The notes beneath the pieces were generated by a model that was given only the letters and a program-made list of their open reading frames with translations, ran no database searches and was not told the DNA's origin. Below, in pieces: positions 15,439-25,383 of a stretch of 59,225 nucleotides of DNA. Positions within the stretch are counted from its first letter, which is position 1, and each line of letters opens with the position of its first letter. This DNA is from Bacteroidia bacterium. Lineage in GTDB: Bacteria > Bacteroidota > Bacteroidia > UKL13-3. The translations under genes were made by a program, and so were the position numbers. The DNA is taken from assembly GCA_025454975.1 (NCBI GenBank), contig JALONK010000019.1, positions 1-59,225 on the forward strand, read 5' to 3'.

Positions 15439-18224
15439 TGAAAAACAGCGATAAGAATCAGGATATAGAATGGTTAAAGCGCAGATTAGATGATGTAGAG
15501 GCAGATTTTACGCGCACTAAAAACGAACTCGAGTTATTAAGGAAAACTTACGATGAATTAAAAACTAATACCGAGAAACAATCTTTAATATATCAACAGA
15601 TAAACGAACAATATAGCAGGCATATTCATAAAAATCATGCGCGCTTTACCGCCATTATTTCAAATATGCACACCGCTTTATTAGTTGAAGATGCCGACCG
15701 AAAAATCTTATTGACTAATCAATTGTTTTGCGACTTGTTTAACATCACTGCTTCTCCCGACCAACTAGTAGGTTTTGATTGCAGCAGTTCGGCTCAACAA
15801 AGCAAAGTGATGTTTATGGATGAAGAAGAGTTTGTGAGGGATATTGATACATTACTCATCAATCGACAGCCTGTATATGGTCAAGTTCTGTTTATGAAAA
15901 ATGGAAAAATATTGGAACGTGATTATGTTCCAATATTTGATGGTAGCGACTATGAAGGACATTTCTGGCAATATCGCGATGTTACTGATGAACGTGAATT
16001 AAGAAACGAACTCGAAAAAATTGCTCGGTTCCCCGACGAAAATCCAAATCCTGTAATGCGTTTTTCAGGTGATGGCAAGCTACTTTATAGTAATAAAGTC
16101 GGAACGCAATTAATAGAAGTATTAAATGAATTTAAACCTGATTCATTAAAGCAACTTATTACAGATACGTTACAACACAAGGAAATAACTGCTGTGGAGT
16201 TGCAAGTAGGTTCAACTATTTATCAGGTGAACAAGGTTTACATCCCCGAAAAAAACTACATTAATTTATATTTTTCTGATATAACTGAGAAGTATTTATA
16301 TCAACACAAACTTGCTGAACAACAAAAGTTTTATGAAACTATTTTAAATAAAATCCCTACCGATATTGCCGTTTTCGATGCTCATCACCGTTATGTTTTT
16401 GTTAACCCTGTAGCGATAAAGGATGATGAAATTCGCAAATGGATAATTGGTAAGGATGATTTTGAATATTGTAAGTATAGAGATAAGCCTTTATTGATAG
16501 CACAAACCAGAAGGGAAAAGTTTAATCAGGCAGTTGCTTCTAAAAATGGCACATCATGGGAAGATGAATTACTTACACCAAATGGTAAAGAATATGTTTT
16601 TCGACGGATGTTTCCCGTTTTTGATGAACAAGGAAATCTACAAATTGTTATCGGATTTGGTATTGATATCACTAAGATTAAAATAGCCGAATTGAAAGCA
16701 GATGAATCGCGTAAGTCGAAAGAAATATTTTTGGCAAATATGAGTCATGAGATTCGTACACCGATTAATGGGGTTTTAGGTTTGGCAAATATGTTACAAA
16801 AAACACGGTTGTCAACTCAGCAGCAAAACTTCATCAGTTTATTAAAACGTTCTGCCGAAAGTTTATTGGTTATTATTAATGATATTTTAGACTTAGCAAA
16901 AATTGAAAGTGGTAAGTTTGATATTGAGAAAATTCCTTTTAACTTACATGAAGTATGCTTGCAAGTAATACAAACCTTAGCGTTTAAAGCAGAAGAAAAA
17001 CAACTTCAGCTTATTTATTCTCCAAACAATATTGATGATTTAAACTTGTTGGGTGACCCTTATCGCCTTAATCAGATACTTATAAATTTATTAAACAATG
17101 CCATTAAATTTACCCATACAGGTAAGGTAGTATTAAACGTTACTTCATCACAAATTAATGCTCAACTGGTATCTGTACAATTTTCAGTGGTTGACACAGG
17201 TATTGGTATAGAATCGGAGAAGTTGGATGGAATTTTTGAAGAGTTTAATCAAGCCAATGAAACTATTTCAAGAAAGTTTGGGGGCACAGGACTTGGTTTA
17301 TCTATTTGTAAAAAGCTTATATCATTACAAGGCGGCAAAATTTGGGTAGATAGTGAATTAAATAAAGGAACAACATTTTATGTTTTATTAGAATACCCTA
17401 TTACAGCACTCAGGGTTAAACCTGATGTGCAAGAAATTTATAAGAATGTTAATGCACTTAAAGGTAAAAGAGTATTAATTGCAGAAGACAATGAAGTAAA
17501 TATGTTTATCGCTAAAAGTTTATTGCTAGAGTGGGGAATGGAAGTTGAAGAAGCGGTTAACGGATTGATTGCATTAGAAAAGTATAACCAATTATCTTTT
17601 GATATTGTTATAATGGATATGCAAATGCCTGAAATGGATGGAGCATCTGCAACTAAGGCTATTCGTAAGATAGAAGAATCGTCGAAATTACATGTTCCTA
17701 TCATAGCATTAACAGCCAATGCCATTAAAGGCGAAAAGGAAAAGTATTTAGCTATAGGTGCTGATGATTATTTATCTAAACCTTTTGATGAAAATGATTT
17801 ATTTGAAAAAATTGCATCCTTGTTAAAGCTATCAACCCATTCGCTACATGATTTAGCCCAACCTCTAAACTTCGATAAAACTTATCCATTATACAGCACT
17901 ACATTAATTGATAGAATAGATAAAGACAATAAAGATTTTTTGCTGAGCATGATGCGAATGGTGGTTACAACACTACCACAAATTACAGATCAGATTTTTA
18001 GTGCTGTTGAAGAACAAAACTACGAACAGGTAAATAGGCTTATGCATAAACTTAAAGCAACAGTTCAAACATTACAAATTCATAAAGCCGTTGAACTTAT
18101 CGAACGTATTCAACATGATATTGAAAACCAACAATTAGAAAATATAAAAGATATGGCCATTCGTTTGGTATATTTCCTTCAAACTGTAACACAAGCCATT
18201 CGGCAAGACTTTGATATTCGGTAA
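15438..18224 (+). CDS. Soluble hybrid histidine kinase (PAS-HisKA-HATPase-REC-Hpt)
   Basis: A 928-aa sensor kinase without transmembrane segments. An N-terminal coiled coil (1-60) is followed by two or three PAS-like domains (about 65-430). HisKA carries FLANMSHEIRTPINGV with His437, and the ATPase has an N box and GGTGLGLSI. The receiver has Asp727 in VIMDMQMPEMDG, and a C-terminal Hpt has LMHKLKA with His870. It is thus a complete phosphorelay in one chain, sensing a cytoplasmic signal. It probably feeds the NtrC-type regulator and the single-domain regulator upstream. ATG at 15438 shares one base with the previous stop; a GTG at 15435 is the alternative. Confidence 0.93.
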   Translation: MKNSDKNQDIEWLKRRLDDVEADFTRTKNELELLRKTYDELKTNTEKQSLIYQQINEQYSRHIHKNHARFTAIISNMHTALLVEDADRKILLTNQLFCDLFNITASPDQLVGFDCSSSAQQSKVMFMDEEEFVRDIDTLLINRQPVYGQVLFMKNGKILERDYVPIFDGSDYEGHFWQYRDVTDERELRNELEKIARFPDENPNPVMRFSGDGKLLYSNKVGTQLIEVLNEFKPDSLKQLITDTLQHKEITAVELQVGSTIYQVNKVYIPEKNYINLYFSDITEKYLYQHKLAEQQKFYETILNKIPTDIAVFDAHHRYVFVNPVAIKDDEIRKWIIGKDDFEYCKYRDKPLLIAQTRREKFNQAVASKNGTSWEDELLTPNGKEYVFRRMFPVFDEQGNLQIVIGFGIDITKIKIAELKADESRKSKEIFLANMSHEIRTPINGVLGLANMLQKTRLSTQQQNFISLLKRSAESLLVIINDILDLAKIESGKFDIEKIPFNLHEVCLQVIQTLAFKAEEKQLQLIYSPNNIDDLNLLGDPYRLNQILINLLNNAIKFTHTGKVVLNVTSSQINAQLVSVQFSVVDTGIGIESEKLDGIFEEFNQANETISRKFGGTGLGLSICKKLISLQGGKIWVDSELNKGTTFYVLLEYPITALRVKPDVQEIYKNVNALKGKRVLIAEDNEVNMFIAKSLLLEWGMEVEEAVNGLIALEKYNQLSFDIVIMDMQMPEMDGASATKAIRKIEESSKLHVPIIALTANAIKGEKEKYLAIGADDYLSKPFDENDLFEKIASLLKLSTHSLHDLAQPLNFDKTYPLYSTTLIDRIDKDNKDFLLSMMRMVVTTLPQITDQIFSAVEEQNYEQVNRLMHKLKATVQTLQIHKAVELIERIQHDIENQQLENIKDMAIRLVYFLQTVTQAIRQDFDIR

Positions 18225-18264
18225 TCCCAATATAGGAATTTATTGCCCGTATTGGGATTTTTCT
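18223..18264 (+). terminator. Terminator ending the eight-gene operon
   Basis: AATCCCAATA (18223-18232) pairs exactly with TATTGGGATT (18250-18259), followed by T's. It overlaps the stop of the kinase gene and separates the operon from the surface-protein gene, which therefore needs its own promoter. Confidence 0.75.
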
Positions 18265-18333
18265 TGCGCCTTATACTAAATATGATACAATGTAAATATC
18301 AGATAAACAGGCGGTAAGAAAATATTTTTCTAT

Positions 18334-18350
18334 TTGGCATAAGTATGGTT
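18334..18350 (+). promoter_or_regulatory. Candidate sigma-54 promoter for the giant surface protein
   Basis: TTGGCA-TAAGTA-TGGTT: the -24 half matches YTGGCA exactly, and the conserved G of the -12 half is at the right 12-bp distance (18336 to 18348). However, the -12 element reads TGGT instead of TTGC. It lies 27 bp before the ATG at 18377, downstream of a terminator and immediately after genes for an NtrC-type activator and kinase. No TAnnTTTG box is seen in this gap. Confidence 0.5.
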
Positions 18351-18376
18351 AACAGGTATTCACAATATCTGTAGTC

Positions 18377-21300
18377 ATGAAAAACTTTTTATTTGTTATT
18401 CTTTTTGTTAACCTGCTAACAACGGTAGGTGTATATGCACAAACCAACATTCAGTCTGTTACCTCAGGAAGTTTTAATTGGAGCCAAACAACAGCATGGC
18501 AAGGTGGAATAGTTCCGGGACGTACACATCATGCCGAGATTAGGGCAAACACAACGGTATTATTAACCAATGATGTTGTTATTAATAACCTCGTTATTCG
18601 CTCAGGAGCCACTTTGTTTTTGCCTGTAAATAGTAATCGAATATTAACGATTGAAGGAAATTTAACTATTGAATCAGGTGGTGTTTTAAGTATCACAAGC
18701 AGCGGAAGTGTTAGCTCATCTGTCCACCATCAATTGATTGTTAAGGGTAATATTATTAATAATGGAACTTTAGATTGTGATGTAAGTGTTGGAGGATTTA
18801 ACCACCGTACTACACTATTTTTAAAGGGTAAAGGTTCACAAAGTTTTGATGTGGATGGTGCTAGTGAAGATTATTTTAATGTAGTTATTGATAAGGATGA
18901 TTCGGTAACAAATAATCAGGTTATTATCACAGCACCTTCATCATTCACATTTAATGTTAATCAATTTAGGGTAACATCAGGTGCAACATTTTTATTCGAG
19001 TCGAATGCTAATGAATATACACTTGTTGTGGATAGCAATTTATTGATTGAACAAGGAGGAGCGATCAGTACGCAAGTAACAACAAATACAAAAGACCTAG
19101 AACATGAAATTATTATTTATGGTAACTTTATAAATAATGGAACTTACGATGCGTACGCTGTTCGTAGAGCTACATACGCAATCTTAACCACCTTTATGGG
19201 AACTGCCTCACAACAATTTACTTTAGGTGTGTTGTCGGTAACTAATTTTTATGAAGTAACAATTGATAAAAACAATAATACAGCAAATAATACCCTTACT
19301 TTTACACCTGCCGGAATCATTACTTTTGAAGGGGGTTCAATAGCTAATGCACGTTTTTTTAATTTCACTAATGCAAAGTCTAACTTTGTTTTAACAGGAA
19401 ATGCCACGTTTGTTTCACATTTTATCAATCAAAATAGTTTTGATAATATTAACTTTACTTTAAATGCACCAAACGCAATTATTGGAGGTTTTAGCGGTGA
19501 TTTTGATCTGCGCAATCAAACTACAGTAAACATAAATGCAGGTGTTTTTTTAGTTGGTACTGCCAACGGACATAATCTTGTGTTAAATGCATCAAACACT
19601 AGGTTAAATATTAATGGAGGTACCTTAAGTATTGCATCTAATCAAACTTTCGATAGAGGATTAACTACATTAAGTTCAGGTGAAATAATTGTAGGTAGGG
19701 TGGCAATTAATTCAGGTAATAGTTCTTTTCAAATTGCTTCATCAAATTTTGTTGCAACAGGTGGAGTAGTATCTATTGCTAATCCTAATCAAGGTTCAGG
19801 TAATGATGTTGATTTGTCGGCAACCGAGGCGGCTACATTTTCTAATCAATCATCCATTAAGATTGGGTATGGTTTAACCACATCAGGTTTAACGTTTAAA
19901 GTGGCAGACAATATTTATAAATTAACTTTTGAACCCGGTAAAAATCTAACGGCAAAATTATCAGGAACATTAACAATAAATTCATCCATTGATTTAGCTG
20001 AAGGGAAGCTACAACTTAACAATAATCGTTTGATTGTAGCAGGAAGTTTATTTAATGTTACTCAAAATCCTATCATCAGCACAGCTTCAAGTTCATTAGA
20101 GTTTACTGGAAGCAGTAATGTTGAATTTGCATTAAGTCAAACATCAAATAATATTACTAATCAACTCAACACCCTTATTGTTCGAACCTCAAATAATGCC
20201 ATAGTTACCATGCGTTCGAATGTTAAAGTATCCGGAACTTTTTCCCTAACCTCAGGTGATTTAGCCATTGATAGTGATACGTTAACTTTAAGGGATGCTG
20301 TTAATATTACTACGAGTAACGCTAATGCTATAAGAGGAAGTGCAAATGCCATAGTTCAATTCACAATTAGTGCAAATCGAACTATACATTTTGATCAATC
20401 CGTTGATTCGGTTACCAACTTTCTTAAACAATTATTAATTAATAATACAAATTCAGCGGTTATTACTATTGGAAATAAGTTAGTATTGGCAGAACTACGT
20501 ATTCTTTCAGGTTCAGTTAATATTTCAGGTCAGTCGCTAGTAATTGCCGAATTAAATGGTAATGCTAGAGCTAATGTAATAACCAATAGTTCAACTAACC
20601 TTAGTATTGTTGGAAATAATACCTTAGATATTCCATCAACCATTACTACCACCAATATAATCACCGTAAATCGGCCGGGTGGAACCGTATCAATCAATGC
20701 AAATATTTCTGCAACAAGAGTGAATTTGATTGCAGGAACATTAAACGGAAATGGCAGAACCATTACTTTTAACCAATGGGAAAATAATGGAGGGCAATAC
20801 ACGGCAGGTTTAGGTGGACGAGTAATAACAACAGGCAGTAGTAGCATTGCAGGGGCTGTTGTAACTCAGTTTAACCGAATTGATATTGGTTCAACTTCAA
20901 CTTTAAACATTACATCAAATGTTGTGGCTGACTCAATTATAATTCCTGCTTCAAACAGCAGTATTTCTATTACTTTAAACTCAGGTGATACCCTTCGTGT
21001 GAATAGAAGTTTTATTATTAATCAACCAACCTCAAACTCACGCACAGCATTATTTCAGGTAACCGGTGGTGTAGCATATTTAAGAGGTCAACTGCAATTA
21101 TCCGGCACTAGTACAGGAACTTCACGGGTGACACAAATTACAGTGAACACAGGTGAAGTTCATATACCGGCTAACCTGGTTGTTTCCGGAACTACACCTG
21201 CGAATAAGAACTTTAATTTAGTTAATGGTAATGGACGTTTGGTGATATATGGTAATCCAACATTAACTAACGCATCATTTACTTCAGGAATAAACAGTAG

Positions 21301-23707
21301 TATTGTTTTTGGTGATAGTAACGTTTTACAACAATTTAATAAATTCGGTTCAGGTACCTATTCAAATATTGTTTTTGCTAATCGTTCGGTATCCGGGGTA
21401 CGACTAGCAGCTAATCTTTCATCGGCTGATTTTACGGGAAATTTAATTGTAGAAGCCGGGAAATTTCATGATGTCGGATTTGCAATTTCTGCATCAAATG
21501 GAAAAACATTTAATATTAAAGCTAATGCAGAATATGTTCATACCTCAACAACTTATCCGAATTTTAGTACTTATCTATTCGAAACCGGAAGTATGTTTAA
21601 TTATGCTCACATTGCTGCTATCAATATTCGTCAAGCCGATTATGATGGATTAGCTTTAAGCGGTGGAAGCGTAAAATCAATGGTTAGTGATATAACCGTA
21701 AAAGGTTTATTAAGATTGGATAGTGGTTACCTTTCTATCGGATCAAACACACTTACTTTATCAGGTGGATTTATTGGGAATGTTAACAACAACTTGCGCG
21801 CAAACGGAAATTCTAATTTACGCTTAAACGGTACAGGCAATATTGGAGCATTATTTATAGATCAAACAATAGAAGGTGTAACAAATACATTTAGTTCAGT
21901 TACACTTAACAGAAATGGAGGTGTTATTACCTTGGCCAATCGTTTGCGTATACACGATGTAATCACACCTACTGCGGGTACCTTGAATAGCAATGGACAC
22001 TTAGTATTAACTTCAACACAAAATAAAACAGCACGAGTTGCGTCCGGTAACGGGAATGATATTATTGGAAACGTAACTGTTGAAAGATATATTCCGGCTG
22101 TTACTCGAAGGTATCGTTTCTTTTCATCGCCTGTAAAGAACTTCACATTTAATCAATTGGTAGATGATATTTTTATTAGCGGTCCGGGTGGTGCTGCTAA
22201 TGGATTTGATCCATCAACTGCAAATGGACAAACAATTTTTACTTATCAAGAATCAACAACAGGTGGTAGAGGATGGAAAGGACTAACACATGTAAATAAT
22301 GGATTAGCCGCAGGCAGAGGAGCTATTGTATTTATTCGTGGTGATAGAAGCATTGGTACCCCAAATTGGTTTACAGCACCATTTCCTGCACAAAATGCAG
22401 TTACACTAGATGCCTTTGGTGAATTAAATTCGGGTGATATAAATGTAGCGTTAAGTTATACTAATACCGGCAACAGTTTGGCTGATGGTTGGAATTTAGT
22501 TGGTAATCCTTACCCATCACCCATTGATTGGAATAGTTTAACTAAAACTAATATTGCACCGTTTTATTACATTTTAAACCCGTTAACCGGTAGTTATGAA
22601 GTTCAATCGGCATCGTCAGCTCCAATTGCATCCGGACAGGCATTTTTTGTAAAGGCTATAGCATCTAACGCCGCCATAGGGTTTACCGAAAGTTCAAAAG
22701 TTGGAACCACACCAAACACTTTTTTTAAGACAAATGCTATCGAACAACTTGAGGTAGTTATGCAACTTGATTCCTTAAATGCAGATAAAGCTATGTTGCA
22801 ATTTGTGAAAACTGCCGGCACAGGTTTTAATCAACTGGAAGATGCACCTAAGTATTATAACAGTATTATAAATTTATCTTTTTTAACTAGCGATGCACAA
22901 GAGGTACAGTTGAGTGCAGTGCCAAATACATTATTAACAGATACATTTTCTTTAGTTACATCAACAGGTGTAGGTGGTTCATATACTTTACATTTTAATT
23001 TACAGCAACTTCCTTCAAGTACCGGCATATATTTATTAGATGCTTATATCAACGGGAATTTTGATTTACGTCAACAAAACTATTATACATTTAATGTGAT
23101 GCTTAATGATACGGCAACATTTAGAAATAGGTTTAAGGTTGTTTTTGTAACCAATGCTGTATTACCTGTTAAATGGGGAAATGTGGAAGCGAAACAAAAA
23201 TATGATAAGGTTGAAGTACTATGGAATACAGTTACGGAAGTAAACAATAGTAGGTTTGAAGTTGAGCGAAGTATTGATGGATTAAATTTTAAAACCATTG
23301 GAAAGGTATTAGGTTCGGGTAATTCCAATGTATATAATAGGTATCAATTTTATGATGAGGAGATTGATTTAAGCGGGTTGCAAACCATATTTTATCGAAT
23401 AAAGCAAATTGATTATGATGGAAAATTCAGCTATTCGAAAGTTGTAACAGTTCATAACGATAATATAAAAACTGCTGAAGAGTTTTTACTTTTCCCTAAC
23501 CCGGCAAGCACAAACACTACTATACAAACCACATCACCTATAGTTGAAATAAAATTGACAGATGTGAGTGGAAAAGAAATAAATGTTAATCATGAAATAG
23601 GAGTAAATCAATTGAGCATTGCTGTTAAAGATTTAGCTCGTGGGGTATATTATGTTCAAGTAAAAACACTTGCCTTCATGGTTGTAAAAACCCTAATAAT
23701 AGAATAA
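18377..23707 (+). CDS. Giant surface protein with beta-repeat body and T9SS type A sorting domain
   Basis: A 1776-aa secreted protein. A signal peptide (ending VGVYAQ) precedes about 1200 residues rich in N, T, S and G, with repeated short beta-strand units such as LTIESGGVL, LRLDSGYLSIGSNTLTLSGG and LNSNGHL, which suggests a beta-helix or stacked-strand shaft. A compact segment begins near RRYRFFSSPV (about residue 1240). The C-terminal 85 residues form a T9SS type A domain with LLFPNPAS and GVYYVQVKT. It is probably exported by T9SS and attached to the cell surface or the exopolysaccharide. The next gene follows after 4 bp. Confidence 0.88.
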   Translation: MKNFLFVILFVNLLTTVGVYAQTNIQSVTSGSFNWSQTTAWQGGIVPGRTHHAEIRANTTVLLTNDVVINNLVIRSGATLFLPVNSNRILTIEGNLTIESGGVLSITSSGSVSSSVHHQLIVKGNIINNGTLDCDVSVGGFNHRTTLFLKGKGSQSFDVDGASEDYFNVVIDKDDSVTNNQVIITAPSSFTFNVNQFRVTSGATFLFESNANEYTLVVDSNLLIEQGGAISTQVTTNTKDLEHEIIIYGNFINNGTYDAYAVRRATYAILTTFMGTASQQFTLGVLSVTNFYEVTIDKNNNTANNTLTFTPAGIITFEGGSIANARFFNFTNAKSNFVLTGNATFVSHFINQNSFDNINFTLNAPNAIIGGFSGDFDLRNQTTVNINAGVFLVGTANGHNLVLNASNTRLNINGGTLSIASNQTFDRGLTTLSSGEIIVGRVAINSGNSSFQIASSNFVATGGVVSIANPNQGSGNDVDLSATEAATFSNQSSIKIGYGLTTSGLTFKVADNIYKLTFEPGKNLTAKLSGTLTINSSIDLAEGKLQLNNNRLIVAGSLFNVTQNPIISTASSSLEFTGSSNVEFALSQTSNNITNQLNTLIVRTSNNAIVTMRSNVKVSGTFSLTSGDLAIDSDTLTLRDAVNITTSNANAIRGSANAIVQFTISANRTIHFDQSVDSVTNFLKQLLINNTNSAVITIGNKLVLAELRILSGSVNISGQSLVIAELNGNARANVITNSSTNLSIVGNNTLDIPSTITTTNIITVNRPGGTVSINANISATRVNLIAGTLNGNGRTITFNQWENNGGQYTAGLGGRVITTGSSSIAGAVVTQFNRIDIGSTSTLNITSNVVADSIIIPASNSSISITLNSGDTLRVNRSFIINQPTSNSRTALFQVTGGVAYLRGQLQLSGTSTGTSRVTQITVNTGEVHIPANLVVSGTTPANKNFNLVNGNGRLVIYGNPTLTNASFTSGINSSIVFGDSNVLQQFNKFGSGTYSNIVFANRSVSGVRLAANLSSADFTGNLIVEAGKFHDVGFAISASNGKTFNIKANAEYVHTSTTYPNFSTYLFETGSMFNYAHIAAINIRQADYDGLALSGGSVKSMVSDITVKGLLRLDSGYLSIGSNTLTLSGGFIGNVNNNLRANGNSNLRLNGTGNIGALFIDQTIEGVTNTFSSVTLNRNGGVITLANRLRIHDVITPTAGTLNSNGHLVLTSTQNKTARVASGNGNDIIGNVTVERYIPAVTRRYRFFSSPVKNFTFNQLVDDIFISGPGGAANGFDPSTANGQTIFTYQESTTGGRGWKGLTHVNNGLAAGRGAIVFIRGDRSIGTPNWFTAPFPAQNAVTLDAFGELNSGDINVALSYTNTGNSLADGWNLVGNPYPSPIDWNSLTKTNIAPFYYILNPLTGSYEVQSASSAPIASGQAFFVKAIASNAAIGFTESSKVGTTPNTFFKTNAIEQLEVVMQLDSLNADKAMLQFVKTAGTGFNQLEDAPKYYNSIINLSFLTSDAQEVQLSAVPNTLLTDTFSLVTSTGVGGSYTLHFNLQQLPSSTGIYLLDAYINGNFDLRQQNYYTFNVMLNDTATFRNRFKVVFVTNAVLPVKWGNVEAKQKYDKVEVLWNTVTEVNNSRFEVERSIDGLNFKTIGKVLGSGNSNVYNRYQFYDEEIDLSGLQTIFYRIKQIDYDGKFSYSKVVTVHNDNIKTAEEFLLFPNPASTNTTIQTTSPIVEIKLTDVSGKEINVNHEIGVNQLSIAVKDLARGVYYVQVKTLAFMVVKTLIIE

Positions 23708-23711
23708 GCAG

Positions 23712-24089
23712 ATGATAAAAGTTTTTATTTTCGAAAATAGCATCATGCATCACGAAATTATCAAGTTTGCATTTACAACAGAAGCTATGCATGCAGAGGT
23801 TTTTTCTGGTTACGATGAACAAATATTTAATTTAACATCCTTACCTGATGCAGTAGCAGTAAATTTTAACTTCGAAGGTGCCTTAAACGGTGAGCAATTG
23901 TTGGTTGCCATAAAACAATTATTTCCCTACATACCCTTGGTTATGTATTCAAGAGTAGCCAAAAAGGAGGCAGCAGTTATTGCATTTGAGTTAGGTGTTT
24001 ATTATCATTTGTTTAATAAAGATGAACACTTGCATCACTTTCCTAAAATCATTCGACAAGTAGTTCAAAAATTCAATGATGAGAGATAA
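23712..24089 (+). CDS. Receiver-like protein with Asp-to-Asn at the phosphosite
   Basis: A 125-aa single-domain protein with the pattern of a CheY-like receiver. The first strand is KVFIFENS, where the acidic pair is Glu8-Asn9. The third strand is VAVNFNFEG, with Asn51 at the place of the phosphorylated Asp. The fourth is LVMYS, and FNKDE carries the conserved Lys103. Without Asp51 it cannot accept phosphate normally, so it may be locked in one state. It begins 4 bp after the surface-protein gene and is probably cotranscribed with it. Confidence 0.75.
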   Translation: MIKVFIFENSIMHHEIIKFAFTTEAMHAEVFSGYDEQIFNLTSLPDAVAVNFNFEGALNGEQLLVAIKQLFPYIPLVMYSRVAKKEAAVIAFELGVYYHLFNKDEHLHHFPKIIRQVVQKFNDER

Positions 24090-24189
24090 ATTAATTAAAC
24101 CTGTATTAAATGTTTGTTGTAATCGTTTTTTATCCTTATTTCGAAATACGGCAACCTATCTTAATACTTCAATTTTTAACTAGTAACTA

Positions 24190-25281
24190 ATGAATATTAT
24201 TCATATTCTAAGAGGGAAAGCTATACCTGAGTCGAAGAATTCGATAAATAGGGTTGTATATACATTAGCTGCAAATCAGGTTGAAGCCGGGCATGATGTA
24301 ACCGTATGGGGCTTGCATAATGATGCTATTCATAATTATCCTCCTCGTAATTTTAAAACCATATTATTTAAAACCGGATTGTTAGGTTTATGGTTAAGTA
24401 AGTCGTTATTGAAACAACTTAATCAATTAAAAACAACCGATATGGTGCACCTTCATGGCACCTTTAATCTTGAGTGTTTGTTACTTGCCTATCGGTTAAT
24501 AAAGAAGAATATTCCATTCATCTACACTCCTTATTGCAGTTCGGCCAGGCGACATCGCATTATCAAATTGCCTATTACAAAATGGATTATTGATCAACTT
24601 GAATTATATGTAATGAAGCATGCAAAGATGGTTCAATTCGTGCAGTCGTTTGAGTTGGAATGGTATAAGGATGCCGAAATTAACGCCTCTTATATTCCGG
24701 TTGGTCAGCATGTTCATCACCTACAGTTTAAGTTTAGTCCGGTACTCATTGAAGAATACCCGGTGTTTGCCACACTTTATTTAAAAGAACATGATACAGG
24801 CGGACTTCTTACAATTATTCATGCTTTTGAACTGTATAAGCGTGCAGGTGGAATGGGAGAGTTATGGATTATTACTGATGTTAACGACTATAAAAGCATT
24901 AAAAATGACATAAGTCGTTCAGGTATTGAAAAGTTTAGTCGCTTTATGTTTTATACAACCGAACAAGAAAAGTTAAATTTAATTGCAAATACAACTTGGA
25001 TGGTTGCCATGAATGCGAAGGATATATTACCATTACATGTATTAGAAACATTAGCAATTCAGGTTCCGGTAATTGTAAATGAGCAAAGCGATTTGGCTGA
25101 TAAAATTGTAGCTTATCAAGCCGGTTATAATATAGGAGAACCAACACCTGTTGCTTTATGTAAAACATTTATTCATGCCTATTATGAAGTTAACAGGGCT
25201 AGAGAACTAGGTAAAAATGGTTATCGATTAGTATTACGAGAGTATAACTGGAATAAAATTATCGAGCAATTTAACCACTAA
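24190..25281 (+). CDS. GT4-type glycosyltransferase
   Basis: A 363-aa GT-B fold glycosyltransferase, probably retaining GT4-like. The N-terminal domain starts MNIIHILRGKA and has LAANQVEAGHDVTVWGL and MVHLHGTFN. The C-terminal domain has the nucleotide-sugar region around LHVLETLAIQVPVIVNEQSDLADKIV, corresponding to the E-x7-E-like motif. No membrane segments. It would transfer a sugar from a nucleotide donor to a glycan or protein. Its place between two receiver-like genes suggests it modifies the surface protein or the polymer made by this locus. Confidence 0.82.
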   Translation: MNIIHILRGKAIPESKNSINRVVYTLAANQVEAGHDVTVWGLHNDAIHNYPPRNFKTILFKTGLLGLWLSKSLLKQLNQLKTTDMVHLHGTFNLECLLLAYRLIKKNIPFIYTPYCSSARRHRIIKLPITKWIIDQLELYVMKHAKMVQFVQSFELEWYKDAEINASYIPVGQHVHHLQFKFSPVLIEEYPVFATLYLKEHDTGGLLTIIHAFELYKRAGGMGELWIITDVNDYKSIKNDISRSGIEKFSRFMFYTTEQEKLNLIANTTWMVAMNAKDILPLHVLETLAIQVPVIVNEQSDLADKIVAYQAGYNIGEPTPVALCKTFIHAYYEVNRARELGKNGYRLVLREYNWNKIIEQFNH

Positions 25282-25289
25282 ATAGGTTC

Positions 25290-25338
25290 AAACAGCATTT
25301 TACATCAAATTACCGCAGATTATCATAAAATGCTGTTT
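25290..25338. repeat. Perfect 13-bp inverted repeat in the leader of the next gene
   Basis: AAACAGCATTTTA (25290-25302) and TAAAATGCTGTTT (25326-25338) are exact inverse complements separated by 23 bp. No T run follows, so it is not a standard terminator. It lies 9 bp after the glycosyltransferase stop and 45 bp before the ATG at 25384. It could be a structured leader or a binding site. Confidence 0.6.
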
Positions 25339-25383
25339 AAATAAATAAACAGCCATTTGTTTTGTAAAGTAAGTTTTGACAAT

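Noticed and set aside
18377-22000. Tandem DNA repeats in the giant surface gene
   Set aside because: The repetition is at the protein-pattern level; I see no long near-identical DNA repeats.
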